Source: Microbacteriaceae bacterium (GTDB lineage Bacteria > Actinomycetota > Actinomycetes > Actinomycetales > Microbacteriaceae). From it: DNA of 64,000 nucleotides. Shown one piece after another: positions 18,258-26,356 of the stretch (position 1 is the stretch's first letter; each line of letters starts with the position of its first letter). The notes under the pieces are model-generated. The model ran no database searches. It was not told the origin of the DNA and saw only the letters and a list, made by a program, of their open reading frames with translations. Both the position numbers and the translations under genes were made by a program. The DNA is taken from the NCBI GenBank assembly GCA_025464995.1, contig JAODMO010000007.1, forward strand, positions 1 through 64,000, given 5' to 3'.

Positions 18258-18269
18258 AGCGGAAGTCTA
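18258..18269 (-). promoter_or_regulatory. menA leaderless -10 embedded in the menE stop codon
   Basis: Minus-strand TAGACT at 18264-18269 starts with the TAG stop of menE (18267-18269) and ends 6 nt before the menA GTG. Confidence 0.5.
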
Positions 18270-19364
18270 ACGAGCGATCGCCGCTCGGATCGCGAGGCGA
18301 TCTGGTTTGCCGGAGGCGAGCAGCGGCATGGTCTCGAGCACCACGACCCTCGCGGGTACCGCCGCCCTGCCGAGCCGCTCGACGATGGTCGCCTTGAGCG
18401 ATTCGCGCGCGACGTCGACCGTCGTCACGAGCACCGGAACCTCGCCCCATTCCGCGCTCGGTTCGGAGACGACCACGGCCTGGTCGAGCGCGGCGATCTC
18501 GCGCACGAGCCGCTCGAGCGCGGCCAGCGAGACCTTGAGACCTCCGGAGATGATCGTGTCGTCCAGGCGGCCGGTGACCCGCAGCACCCCGTCGACGAAC
18601 TCGCCCGTGTCGCCCGTGCGGTACCAGCGCTGGCCCCGATCGGTGTGGAATGCGGCCGCGGTGCGCTCGTGGTCTTCGAGGTAGCCCTCGGCCAACACGG
18701 CGCCCGCGATCTCGACCTGCCCGTCGACGACGCGCACCTCGGTCGCGCCGATGGGCACGCCGTCGTACACGCAACCGCCGCTCGTCTCGCTCGAGCCGTA
18801 GGTGCGCGTGACGTTGAGTCCGAGCTCGAGCGCGCGCGCGATGAGAGCGACGGGCGTGGCCTGGCCCCCGACGAGGATGCGGTCGAACCGACGGAGCGCG
18901 GCGAGGGCGGCATCCGCCTCGATGAGGCGCGCGAGCTGCGTCGGCACGAGCGAGGTGTACCGCTGGGCGTGCTCCATGGCCCCCGCCGCCGCGATGAACG
19001 TGTCGGCGCCGAAGCGCCCGCCGGCGGCCAGCACCGGCTCGGTGTCTGCCGTGAGCGAGCGGACGAGCACGTTGACCCCGGCGATGTAGGTCGTGGGGAG
19101 AGCGAGCAGCCACTGCCCGGGGCCGCCGAGGGCGGTGTCGGATGCCGCGGCACTCGCGAGCAGGGCATCCGAGCTCAGCGCCACCCGCTTCGGAGTGCCC
19201 GTCGATCCGCTCGACTCGACGACGAGCGCGACCCGGCGGGCAACCGTCTCGGGAATGGGGCTCGACGGCGCGCCCGCGAACACCGCGGGCCCGTCGCCGG
19301 AGAGCGCGCCCCGAAGCGCGAGGAACATCTCGTCGGCCTCGACGCTGAGCAGTGGGCGGCTCAC
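18267..19364 (-). CDS. menE: o-Succinylbenzoate-CoA ligase (AMP-binding)
   Basis: The 365-residue adenylate-forming enzyme activates o-succinylbenzoate with CoA. The AMP-binding signature VESSGSTGTPKRVALS, the TYGSSETSGGCVYDG motif, RWYRTGDTGEF and the C-terminal GKPDR lysine region are visible. It is short for the superfamily, as actinobacterial MenE proteins usually are. GTG 19364 lies 8 nt after the menB stop, with GAGG as a weak ribosome site, so menB and menE form an operon. The frame is open further upstream but antisense-like in composition. Confidence 0.91.
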   Translation of the reverse strand: MSRPLLSVEADEMFLALRGALSGDGPAVFAGAPSSPIPETVARRVALVVESSGSTGTPKRVALSSDALLASAAASDTALGGPGQWLLALPTTYIAGVNVLVRSLTADTEPVLAAGGRFGADTFIAAAGAMEHAQRYTSLVPTQLARLIEADAALAALRRFDRILVGGQATPVALIARALELGLNVTRTYGSSETSGGCVYDGVPIGATEVRVVDGQVEIAGAVLAEGYLEDHERTAAAFHTDRGQRWYRTGDTGEFVDGVLRVTGRLDDTIISGGLKVSLAALERLVREIAALDQAVVVSEPSAEWGEVPVLVTTVDVARESLKATIVERLGRAAVPARVVVLETMPLLASGKPDRLAIRAAIAR

Positions 19365-19371
19365 GGCTGCC

Positions 19372-20295
19372 TCAGTACTGCCAGGGGTACGGCGACCAGT
19401 CGGGCGCGCGCTTCTCAAGGAACGCGTCGCGGCCCTCGACCGCCTCGTCGGTGCCGTAGGCGAGCCGCGTGGCCTCGCCGGCGAAGACCTGTTGGCCCAC
19501 CATCCCGTCGTCGACGGCGTTGAAGGCGAACTTGAGCATGCGGATGGCGGTCGGACTCTTGCCGAGCACGGTGTTGGCCCAGCGGTACGCCTCCGTCTCC
19601 AGCTCGGCGTGGGGCACGACGGCGTTGACGGCGCCGATCTCCATGGCGCGCTTCGCGCCGTACTCCTCGGCGAGGAAGAATATCTCGCGGGCGAACTTCT
19701 GCCCCACCTGGCGCGCGAAGTAGGCACTGCCGTAGCCGCCGTCGAAGGAGCCGACGTCGGCATCCGTCTGCTTGAACCTGCCGTGTTCGGCGCTCGCGAT
19801 GGAGAGATCGCACACGACGTGCAGCGAGTGTCCTCCCCCGGCCGCCCAGCCGGGGATGACCGCGATGACCACCTTCGGCATGAAGCGGATGAGGCGTTGC
19901 ACCTCGAGGATGTGCAGGCGGCCGGTCGCCCCGGGTCGCTGTGCCCCGTCGGCCGGCCCAGGGTCGGAGCCGTCGACCTCGTACAGGTACCCGTCACGAC
20001 CCCGGATGCGCTGGTCGCCGCCGGAGCAGAACGCCCAGCCGCCGTCTTTCGCGCTCGGCCCGTTGCCGGTCAGCAGCACGACGCCGATGGCCGAGTTCTG
20101 CCGAGCGTCGTCGAGCGCGCGGTACAGCTCGTCGACGGTGTGCGGACGGAACGCGTTGCGCACTTCGGGGCGGTTGAACGCCACGCGGGCGACGCGACCG
20201 GCCACGTCGTGGTGGTAGGTGATATCCGTCAGCGTCTCGAAGCCGGCGACCGGCTTCCACACGCTCGGGTCGAACAGTTCGGAGACCTCGGGCAT
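19372..20295 (-). CDS. menB: 1,4-dihydroxy-2-naphthoyl-CoA synthase
   Basis: The 307-residue crotonase-family enzyme cyclises o-succinylbenzoyl-CoA. Motifs are AFNRPEVRNAFRPHTVDEL, the oxyanion-hole block WAFCSGGDQRIRGRDGY, VIPGWAAGGGHSLHVVCD and KQTDADVGSFDGGYGS, with a conserved C-terminal tail ending DWSPYPWQY. These are diagnostic of MenB rather than a generic enoyl-CoA hydratase. It is leaderless-type and starts the menB-menE unit. Confidence 0.95.
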   Translation of the reverse strand: MPEVSELFDPSVWKPVAGFETLTDITYHHDVAGRVARVAFNRPEVRNAFRPHTVDELYRALDDARQNSAIGVVLLTGNGPSAKDGGWAFCSGGDQRIRGRDGYLYEVDGSDPGPADGAQRPGATGRLHILEVQRLIRFMPKVVIAVIPGWAAGGGHSLHVVCDLSIASAEHGRFKQTDADVGSFDGGYGSAYFARQVGQKFAREIFFLAEEYGAKRAMEIGAVNAVVPHAELETEAYRWANTVLGKSPTAIRMLKFAFNAVDDGMVGQQVFAGEATRLAYGTDEAVEGRDAFLEKRAPDWSPYPWQY

Positions 20296-20307
20296 GCCCC
20301 CAGCCTA
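20296..20307 (-). promoter_or_regulatory. Leaderless promoter -10 of menB
   Basis: Minus-strand TAGGCT (20302-20307) lies 6 nt before the ATG at 20295. Confidence 0.5.
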
Positions 20308-20340
20308 CGAGCCTCGGGCCGCGCGGGCGGCCCCGGCGGT

Positions 20341-20622
20341 TCAGAGGCGGGCGTGTGCCGTCACGAAGGCGGCGACCTCGCCCGAGCCGCCGTCGCCGAG
20401 AACACCGACGAGGAAGAGGCCGAGAAGCACGACGAAGACGATGCCCAGAACGACGCCGATGACGGCGAGCAGCCGACCGGCCCTCGGGCCCCGGCGGGCG
20501 TTCGAGACCCCGCGCGCGCGATGCCGGTTGTCGAGTGTCTGCATCATCGGCGCGGTGGTGACGCTGCCGAGGGCGAGGCGGCGCTGCGTCTCCTCGAGGG
20601 TCTCCAACAGTTTCCCGGCCAT
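20341..20622 (-). CDS. Single-pass membrane protein, 93 aa
   Basis: The protein has an amphipathic N-terminal part (LLETLEETQRRLAL), a basic linker and one transmembrane helix (LLAVIGVVLGIVFVVLLGLFLVG) near residues 51-74, with a short external tail. No family is recognised. The start is supported by TAAACT 6 nt upstream, a hexamer that contains the stop codon of the preceding gene. It lies 45 nt upstream of menB on the same strand. Confidence 0.65.
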   Translation of the reverse strand: MAGKLLETLEETQRRLALGSVTTAPMMQTLDNRHRARGVSNARRGPRAGRLLAVIGVVLGIVFVVLLGLFLVGVLGDGGSGEVAAFVTAHARL

Positions 20623-20634
20623 GCGGCCAGTTTA
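20623..20634 (-). promoter_or_regulatory. Leaderless -10 embedded in the preceding stop codon
   Basis: Minus-strand TAAACT (20629-20634) begins with the TAA stop (20632-20634) of the upstream gene and lies 6 nt before ATG 20622. It is the same arrangement as menE/menA. Confidence 0.5.
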
Positions 20635-20958
20635 CGACTGCGGCGCGGCGAAGAACCCGAGAATCCGCACGAGAATGAACGGATTGGCTACGAGGCTCAG
20701 GATGATGGCGACGGCACCCCAGCGTCGGCCCCGGTCGAGCCCCACCGCCGCGATCGCCAACAGCAGCGTCGCGGTGGTGCCGACGATCGCCACCCAGGCG
20801 AGCGTCGTCGCGCCGCTGTAGTTCCCCGACGTCGCCTCGACGATGGCGACGATGTGCACGGCCGCGAAGGCGGCGGCCCCGACGACGGCGATCAGACCCG
20901 GCGCGGTGCGGGCACGGCCGGGCGCGTCATCCGCTCTGTCCGGATTCTCCACGGTCAT
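20632..20958 (-). CDS. Membrane protein of unknown function, 108 aa
   Basis: The protein has three predicted transmembrane helices (LIAVVGAAAFAAVHIVAIV, TLAWVAIVGTTATLLLAIAAV and GAVAIILSLVANPFILVRI) after a short charged N terminus. GGGGAGG lies a few nt before the ATG, so this gene has a normal ribosome site, unlike its downstream neighbour. No family is recognised. Confidence 0.65.
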   Translation of the reverse strand: MTVENPDRADDAPGRARTAPGLIAVVGAAAFAAVHIVAIVEATSGNYSGATTLAWVAIVGTTATLLLAIAAVGLDRGRRWGAVAIILSLVANPFILVRILGFFAAPQS

Positions 20959-21029
20959 TCGGCGGCCTCCCCGTCGCGAATCACCCTAACCCACCCCGCT
21001 CAGGGCCGAACCTTGCGAGACTTGACCCC

Positions 21030-22022
21030 ATGCTGCCAACGCTGACGGACATCCTGGACACCGCCCGAGTAGTCTCCCTTCCGATGCGGCAACGCTTCCG
21101 GGGCATCGAGACGCGGGAGGTCGTGCTCCTCGAGGGGCCGGAGGGGTGGACGGAGTTCTCGCCGTTCGTCGAATACGGCGACGCCGAGGCATCCGCGTGG
21201 CTCGCGGCGGCCATCGACTTCGGATGGACAGCGACCCCGCCGGTGCTGCGCGGCCGCATCGGCGTGAACGCGACGCTTCCCGCCGTCGGCGCCGACCGTG
21301 TGGGTGACGTGCTCGACCGGTTCGCCGGGTGCCGCACCGTGAAGGTCAAGGTCGCCGAGCCGGGCCAGACCCTCGCCGACGATGTCGCGCGGGTCGCGGC
21401 GGCGCGCGCGTACCTGGGCGCCGAGGGGCGCATCCGCATTGACGCGAACGGCGGCTGGAACGTGGATGAAGCGGAACACGCCATCCACGCCCTCGCCGAA
21501 TACGACCTCGAGTACGTGGAGCAGCCGTGCGCCTCGGTGGAGGAGCTGTGGCAGATCCGGCAGCGCGTGAAGTACATGGGGCTGCCGGTGGCGGCGGACG
21601 AGAGTGTTCGCAAGGCCGAGGATCCGCTCGAGGTCGCCCGACAGGAGGCCGCCGACATCCTCGTGATCAAGGCGCAGCCGCTCGGCGGAATCCACGCCTC
21701 GCTCGCCATCGCCGCGAGGGCCGGGCTGCCGCTCGTCGTGTCGAGCGCCCTGGAGACCTCGGTCGGCATCTCGATGGGGCTGCACCTCGCGGCGGCGTTG
21801 CCCCAGCTCGACTACGACTGCGGGCTGGGCACCGTGAGCCTGTTGTCGCTGGATGTCGCGGAGGATCCCCTCGTGCCCGTCGGCGGCAGCATCGAGGTGC
21901 GGCGCGTCGTGCCGAATCCGCGCGTGTTCGTCGACTACGCGGCCTCCCCTGAGCGCGAGGCGTGGTGGCGTGAGCGCATCGGGCGCGCCCACGCCGTGCT
22001 CACCGCGGCGCAGGTTGAGTAG
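21030..22022 (+). CDS. menC: o-Succinylbenzoate synthase
   Basis: The 330-residue enolase-superfamily enzyme dehydrates SHCHC to o-succinylbenzoate. Catalytic and metal residues are all visible: KxK lysines in TVKVKVA, Asp in IDANGGW, Glu in YVEQPC, Asp in AADES, and the second catalytic Lys in LVIKAQPLGG. Length fits. The last codons (GTT GAG TAG) are the first bases of a dispersed palindromic repeat. It is monocistronic and divergent from the small membrane protein genes. Confidence 0.94.
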   Translation: MLPTLTDILDTARVVSLPMRQRFRGIETREVVLLEGPEGWTEFSPFVEYGDAEASAWLAAAIDFGWTATPPVLRGRIGVNATLPAVGADRVGDVLDRFAGCRTVKVKVAEPGQTLADDVARVAAARAYLGAEGRIRIDANGGWNVDEAEHAIHALAEYDLEYVEQPCASVEELWQIRQRVKYMGLPVAADESVRKAEDPLEVARQEAADILVIKAQPLGGIHASLAIAARAGLPLVVSSALETSVGISMGLHLAAALPQLDYDCGLGTVSLLSLDVAEDPLVPVGGSIEVRRVVPNPRVFVDYAASPEREAWWRERIGRAHAVLTAAQVE

Positions 22023-22048
22023 GTCGCTCAGCGACCGTATCGAAACCC
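22013..22048 (+). repeat. Dispersed palindromic repeat, copy 3
   Basis: GGTTGAGTAGGTCGCTC then AGCGACCGTATCGAAACCC, a palindromic GGTCGCT/AGCGACC core with asymmetric flanks. It contains the menC stop codon and borders the GIY-YIG pseudogene. Confidence 0.75.
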
Positions 22049-22058
22049 AGCGCCCCGC

Positions 22059-22330
22059 TCACAGCGCTTCTTGCTCAAACCTCGGCAGGTCGTTGGATCG
22101 CCCCGCGATGAGCGCCTCGCGCTTCTTCCTCGACCATCCCTGCAGCTGCTTCTCCGTGCGTAGACGTCGTCGATTCGTTCGAACTCGTGTGCTCAGACGA
22201 GCGTGACCGGGAGCCGACGGCCGGCGTGAGCCGCACCTTCGCCGGTGGAGTGCTGCCACATCCGTTGCTCGAGGGCGCGTGTGCTTCCGACGTAGTCGGA
22301 GTCGTCCGAGCATCGCAGAGCGGAGAGGAA
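22059..22330 (-). pseudogene. Decayed GIY-YIG nuclease gene
   Basis: Minus-strand translation gives ALRCSDDSDYVGSTRALEQ and RMWQHSTGEGAAHAGRRLP, typical of small GIY-YIG proteins (YVGST plus the RR-P block). The frame is then broken by a TGA at 22193-22195 where family members have Trp. It continues as EFERIDDVYA, then a 1-nt deletion near 22160 shifts into the third segment EKQLQGWSRKKREALIAG. The usual N-terminal GIY segment is missing. At least two lesions make it non-functional. It lies between inverted repeat copies 3 and 4. Confidence 0.8.
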
Positions 22331-22429
22331 TGGCGTCTGGAGACTGTCGTCGCGCGCGGCCGGGAGCGTCGTTCCTGCCCACAGACGCACGGGGCGGATG
22401 ATGGCGGAGCCGAGCCCGCTCGTCCGCAG

Positions 22430-22469
22430 GGTTTCGACACAGGCCGTGGACGACCGCTCTCAACCAGCC
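22430..22469 (-). repeat. Dispersed palindromic repeat, copy 4
   Basis: GGTTTCGACACAGGCCG at one end and CTCTCAACCAGCC at the other, in opposite orientation to copy 3. It starts 10 nt after the ccsB stop. Confidence 0.65.
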
Positions 22470-22478
22470 GGCGCGGGC

Positions 22479-23444
22479 CTACAGGCCGCTGTACGCGTGC
22501 AGCCCCTTGAAGAAGAGGTTCACGACCGTGAAGTTGAACAGCACGGCCACGAAGCCGATGATCGCGAGCCACGCCGAACGCGAGCCGCGCCATCCGCGGG
22601 TCGCCCTCGCGTGGATGTAACCGGCGAAGATGGTCCAGATGATGAAGGTCCAGACCTCCTTGGTGTCCCAGCCCCAGTACCGGCCCCACGCGCGCTCGGC
22701 CCAGATGGCGCCGGCGATGAGGGTGAACGTCCAGAAGACGAAGCCGACGAGGATGAGACGGTAGGCGAGGTTCTCGAGCCGCTCAGAGGTCGGGAGTGTG
22801 GCGAGGAACCGCATGCCCTCTCCCCCGCGTGCCTCGCGCCGCGCCTGCAGCAGCTGCACGAGGGAGAGTCCGCCGCCGAGCGCGAAGAACGACGTGCCGA
22901 GGATCGCGACGAAGACGTGCATGACGAGCCACGCCGACTGGAGTGCCGGCGGCTGGGGCGCCACGGCGACGTAGAAGTTGACCGTGGCGAGGCCGAGGAA
23001 TGCGAGGCAGAAGCCGACGATGTACGCGCCGAGGAACCGCAGATCTTGCCAGAACTGCACGAGCAGGAAGACGCCGACGATGATGCCCGTCGCGGTGATG
23101 GCGAAGCCGTACATGTTCGACCACGGGGCGTAGCCCGCGGCGAATCCGCGAAGCGCGACGCCCACAGCGTGCAGCGCGAACCCGACGACGGTGAGGCTCA
23201 TGCCGGTGCGCAGCGCCCGCGATCCGCGCTCGCGGCCGGTCGTCACGGACGCGTCGGTGCGCTCCAGCAATGCCGTCCCGCCGGCGGATGCCACGGCCGA
23301 GACGGTGTCCGACGCCGAGGCCTCGAGCGGCTCGGGCGATGAACGCCGCGCGAGGTCGACGGTGAAGGCGACGAAGGCGAGCGTGTAGAGCGCCATCGCC
23401 GAGTACACCGCTATGAGGGAGTACATCTCCAAGTCGAGGGTCAT
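22479..23444 (-). CDS. ccsB: Cytochrome c biogenesis protein CcsB (CcsA/ResC-like)
   Basis: The 321-residue integral membrane protein is part of the system II haem-handling complex that attaches haem to apocytochrome c. About eight helices surround the tryptophan-rich motif WGRYWGWDTKEVW (the WWD domain), preceded by GYAPWSNMYGFAI. Conserved haem-ligand histidines are expected in LVMHVFVA and GYIHARA. It overlaps resB by 4 nt (ATGA) and is the last gene of the operon. Confidence 0.93.
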   Translation of the reverse strand: MTLDLEMYSLIAVYSAMALYTLAFVAFTVDLARRSSPEPLEASASDTVSAVASAGGTALLERTDASVTTGRERGSRALRTGMSLTVVGFALHAVGVALRGFAAGYAPWSNMYGFAITATGIIVGVFLLVQFWQDLRFLGAYIVGFCLAFLGLATVNFYVAVAPQPPALQSAWLVMHVFVAILGTSFFALGGGLSLVQLLQARREARGGEGMRFLATLPTSERLENLAYRLILVGFVFWTFTLIAGAIWAERAWGRYWGWDTKEVWTFIIWTIFAGYIHARATRGWRGSRSAWLAIIGFVAVLFNFTVVNLFFKGLHAYSGL

Positions 23445-25042
23445 GATTCCACCTTAAGGCCGAGCTGCTTCATATGCGCGGCCGCGATGTCGGCCACCGC
23501 AGATTCGAGACGCGGGTCTTCGCCGCGGGCGAGCCCCGCGTACTCGAGCACGACCGATCCATCCGCCTCTGGCGTGGCCTTGACCCACACTCGGCGACGC
23601 GGGATGAACAGGCCGGTGAAGAGACCGGCGAGGATGAGGATGGCGAACAGGAGCACCCACGCCTGCGACGGGTCGCGGTGGATGTCGAACGACGCGAAGC
23701 GCTTCACGTCGGTGAGCTCGATCGTGCCGAGGCCGTCGGGCAGGGCGACGGTCTCGCCCGGCCGCAACTGCAGCGCGTCGGCCTCCGCCTTGCCGCCCGC
23801 GAGCGGCGTCAGGCCGTCGGTGTCGAGCTGGTACACCGACTTCGGCACCCCGGCGTCGAGCCCGAGGTCGCCCGAGTAGACCTGCAGCGAGAGCATCGGG
23901 TCGAGCAGGCCGGGAAATCCCGAGGTGAACGCGCCCGTGGGAAGCTTCGCGGCTGTCGGGTAGAAGAAGCCGACGAGACCGAGTTGCTCGGCGAGCCCGT
24001 CGGGGATCTTGAGCACGCCGATGGAGGTGAGCTTCGGATCCTGCGGCAGGAACGGGGTGGAGTCGGTCCAGACGATCGTGCCCGCGGGGTCACGCACGAC
24101 GACCGTCGGGGCGTAGCCGTTGCCGAGCAGGAACACGTTGGTTCCGCCGATCGCGAGCGGCTCGTTCACCTTGACCGTCGACTTCTTCGACGCCCCGCCC
24201 GGCGTCGAGGTCGTGACGTCGGCCGAGTAGTCGGTGGCCTGGCCGATGGCCTGGGTGTTCTTCAGCTCGTAGGTGGCGCGGAACTCGTCGAGGCTGATGC
24301 GGTACGGCTCGAGCACGTCGCTCGAGAAGAACCGGCCGGGGTTGAACGAGTCGTAGTCCCCCAGCACGTTGACGAACTTCTGCCCCTCGACGACGACGCG
24401 CTGGCCGCTGTACCCGAAGCTGCCGCCGATGGCGACGGAGACCAGGATGCCGACGAGCGCCGTGTGGAAGACGAGGTTGCCGGTCTCGCGCAGGTAGCCG
24501 CGTTCCGCGCTCACCGAGAGGCCGTAGCGCTCCGTGCGATACCCGAGCCGCTTCAACTGCGCCCGAGCGATGTCGATGGCGGCGGCGGCATCCGTCACCG
24601 TCTCGATGCGGGTGTAGCCGGCGAGGCGTCCGAGGCGGGCGGGGGTCCTCGGCGGCCTGGCGCGCAATGCCGCTATGTGGTGGTTCGTGCGCGGGATGAT
24701 GCAGCCGATGAGCGACACGAACAGCAGGAGGTAGATCGACGAGAACCACACGGACGTGTACGTGCTGAACACCTGCAGGCCGTCGAGCACGGGGAACAGG
24801 TCGGGGTTGTCGACCTTGAACTGGATGACGCCGTTCGGGTCGGAGCTGCGCTGTGGCACGAGCGATCCCGGGATGGCCGCGAAGGCGAGCAGCAACAGCA
24901 GGAAGAGCGCCGTGCGCATGCTCGTGAGCTGGCGCCAGAAGAACCGGAGGTAGCCGACGACGCCCAGTTTCGGCTGCACGATCGTCGGGTCGACCAGCCG
25001 CTCGGGCGAGTCGATGTGGTCAGAGGGGCGTGACGAAGCCAT
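23441..25042 (-). CDS. resB: Cytochrome c biogenesis protein ResB
   Basis: The 533-residue membrane protein is the system II partner of CcsB. Segments visible are FWRQLTSMRTALFLLLLLAFAAIPGSLVPQ, VWFSSIYLLLFVSLIGCIIPR, a third helix at NLVFHTALVGILVSVAIGG, then a large extracytoplasmic domain and a final helix WVLLFAILILAGLFTGLFI. The LVPQR turn after helix 1 is characteristic. The start overlaps the ccdA end by 23 nt, so the genes are tightly coupled. Confidence 0.93.
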   Translation of the reverse strand: MASSRPSDHIDSPERLVDPTIVQPKLGVVGYLRFFWRQLTSMRTALFLLLLLAFAAIPGSLVPQRSSDPNGVIQFKVDNPDLFPVLDGLQVFSTYTSVWFSSIYLLLFVSLIGCIIPRTNHHIAALRARPPRTPARLGRLAGYTRIETVTDAAAAIDIARAQLKRLGYRTERYGLSVSAERGYLRETGNLVFHTALVGILVSVAIGGSFGYSGQRVVVEGQKFVNVLGDYDSFNPGRFFSSDVLEPYRISLDEFRATYELKNTQAIGQATDYSADVTTSTPGGASKKSTVKVNEPLAIGGTNVFLLGNGYAPTVVVRDPAGTIVWTDSTPFLPQDPKLTSIGVLKIPDGLAEQLGLVGFFYPTAAKLPTGAFTSGFPGLLDPMLSLQVYSGDLGLDAGVPKSVYQLDTDGLTPLAGGKAEADALQLRPGETVALPDGLGTIELTDVKRFASFDIHRDPSQAWVLLFAILILAGLFTGLFIPRRRVWVKATPEADGSVVLEYAGLARGEDPRLESAVADIAAAHMKQLGLKVES

Positions 25043-25760
25043 TGATCACCGCTCCCAACTCGCTCATCCAATGCGACCACAAGCCTGTCACCATGAGCAC
25101 CCCGATGATGACCAACAGCGCGCCCCCGATGACGTTGACGAGGCGGATGCGCTTCTTGATCCAGGCGACGGATGTCGCGACCCAACCGAACCCGAACGCG
25201 ACGAGCAGAAACGGGACGCCCAGGCCGAGCGAGTAGACGATGCCGAGCACCACTCCCTGCCAGGCCGAGCCGCCGTTGAAGCTGATCGCCGTGATGGCGG
25301 CGAGGGTGGGGCTGAGGCACGGCGTCCAGCCGAGACCGAACACGATGCCGAGCAGTGGGGCCCCGGCGATGCCGGTGGCGGGCAGCCAGTTGACCTTGAT
25401 GTCACGCTGCAGCACGGTGAACTGCCCGATGAAGACGAGGCCGAGCAAGATGACGACGACGCCCGCGAAGCGCGTGATGATGTCGCCGTAGAGGAACAAC
25501 CAGGTGCCGAGCGCGCCGAACGCCGCGTTCGTCGCGACGAACACGATGGTGAAACCGAGGATGAACAGGCTCACCCCGAGCACGAGCCGCGAGCGGTCGG
25601 CCCTGCCGCCGTTGCCGCTCAGGCCGCCGACGTACCCGAGGTAGCCGGGAACGAGCGGCAGGATGCAGGGCGAGAGGAAGGAGAGCAGCCCGGCGAGCAG
25701 GGCGATGGGCAGCGCGACGAGGAGTTGCCCGTCACCCACGAGCTCGTCGACTCCGGGCAC
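25020..25760 (-). CDS. ccdA: Cytochrome c biogenesis protein CcdA
   Basis: The 246-residue membrane protein moves reducing power across the membrane to the TlpA/ResA thioredoxin. The six-helix CcdA/DsbD pattern starts LLAGLLSFLSPCILPLVPGYLGY and continues to GLGWTPCLSPTLAAI; the two Cys in FLSPC and WTPC form the redox pair. The GTG at 25760 follows the tlpA stop by 2 nt. It overlaps resB by 23 nt. Confidence 0.93.
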   Translation of the reverse strand: MPGVDELVGDGQLLVALPIALLAGLLSFLSPCILPLVPGYLGYVGGLSGNGGRADRSRLVLGVSLFILGFTIVFVATNAAFGALGTWLFLYGDIITRFAGVVVILLGLVFIGQFTVLQRDIKVNWLPATGIAGAPLLGIVFGLGWTPCLSPTLAAITAISFNGGSAWQGVVLGIVYSLGLGVPFLLVAFGFGWVATSVAWIKKRIRLVNVIGGALLVIIGVLMVTGLWSHWMSELGAVINGFVTPL

Positions 25761-25762
25761 GG

Positions 25763-26356
25763 CTAGCCGTCCTCGGCGAGGGCGTCCGTGATGAGCGTCG
25801 TCAGGTTGGAGGTGCCCTCGATGCCGCCGAGGATGCGCGCGGCGACGCGCCCCTCCTTGTCGATGACGAGTGTCGTCGGCACGGCGTTGGGCGCCACGGT
25901 GCCCGAGAAGGCGAGCAGGAGGTTGCCCTCGTCGGCATCCATCACCGAGGGGTAGGTCACACCGAGTGTCTTGGCGAAGCTCAACGACTGGGCGGCCTGG
26001 TCGCGCACGTTGACGCCGAGGAAGCTGACCTTGTCGCCGGCGAAGCTCTGGTTCACCTTCTCGAGGTCGGGTGCCTCGACGCGGCACGGCGGGCATCCCG
26101 CGTACCAGAAGTTGAGCACGAGCACCTCGCCGGCGAAGTCGGCTGAGGTGACGGTGTCGCCCGCGTCGGTCTCGCCCTCGAAGGCGATGGGCTCGCCACG
26201 GTCGGCGGGCTTGATCTCGCTGATCGTGCCCTCGCCGGAGATGTAGTTCTTGGTCGTGCCGTCGGCGTACTGCTCGGCGAGGGGGTCACTCGCGCACCCG
26301 GAGAGGAGGGTCGCCAGCGCCACGAGGGCCGCGGCGGCGGAAAGGGCTCGCTTCAC
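25763..26356 (-). CDS. TlpA/ResA-like thiol-disulfide reductase lipoprotein
   Basis: The 197-residue protein reduces apocytochrome c cysteines outside the membrane. An N-terminal lipobox LLSGC places lipidated Cys at residue 21. A thioredoxin fold follows, with WYAGCPPCRVEAP (Cys88 and Cys91), and the cis-Pro in NAVPTTLVIDKEG. The GTG at 26356 overlaps the TGA of the histidine phosphatase gene. It feeds into CcdA, ResB and CcsB in one operon. Confidence 0.92.
   Translation of the reverse strand: MKRALSAAAALVALATLLSGCASDPLAEQYADGTTKNYISGEGTISEIKPADRGEPIAFEGETDAGDTVTSADFAGEVLVLNFWYAGCPPCRVEAPDLEKVNQSFAGDKVSFLGVNVRDQAAQSLSFAKTLGVTYPSVMDADEGNLLLAFSGTVAPNAVPTTLVIDKEGRVAARILGGIEGTSNLTTLITDALAEDG

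Noticed and set aside
17961-19523. 520-codon plus-strand frame over menA/menE
   Set aside because: Shadow of two recognised men genes; low-complexity Arg/Gly/Asp-rich translation.
22193-22390. A short intact GIY-YIG protein of 65 residues
   Set aside because: The frame stops at the TGA where homologues have Trp, the rest of the domain continues in other frames and the GIY segment is missing, so it is a pseudogene.
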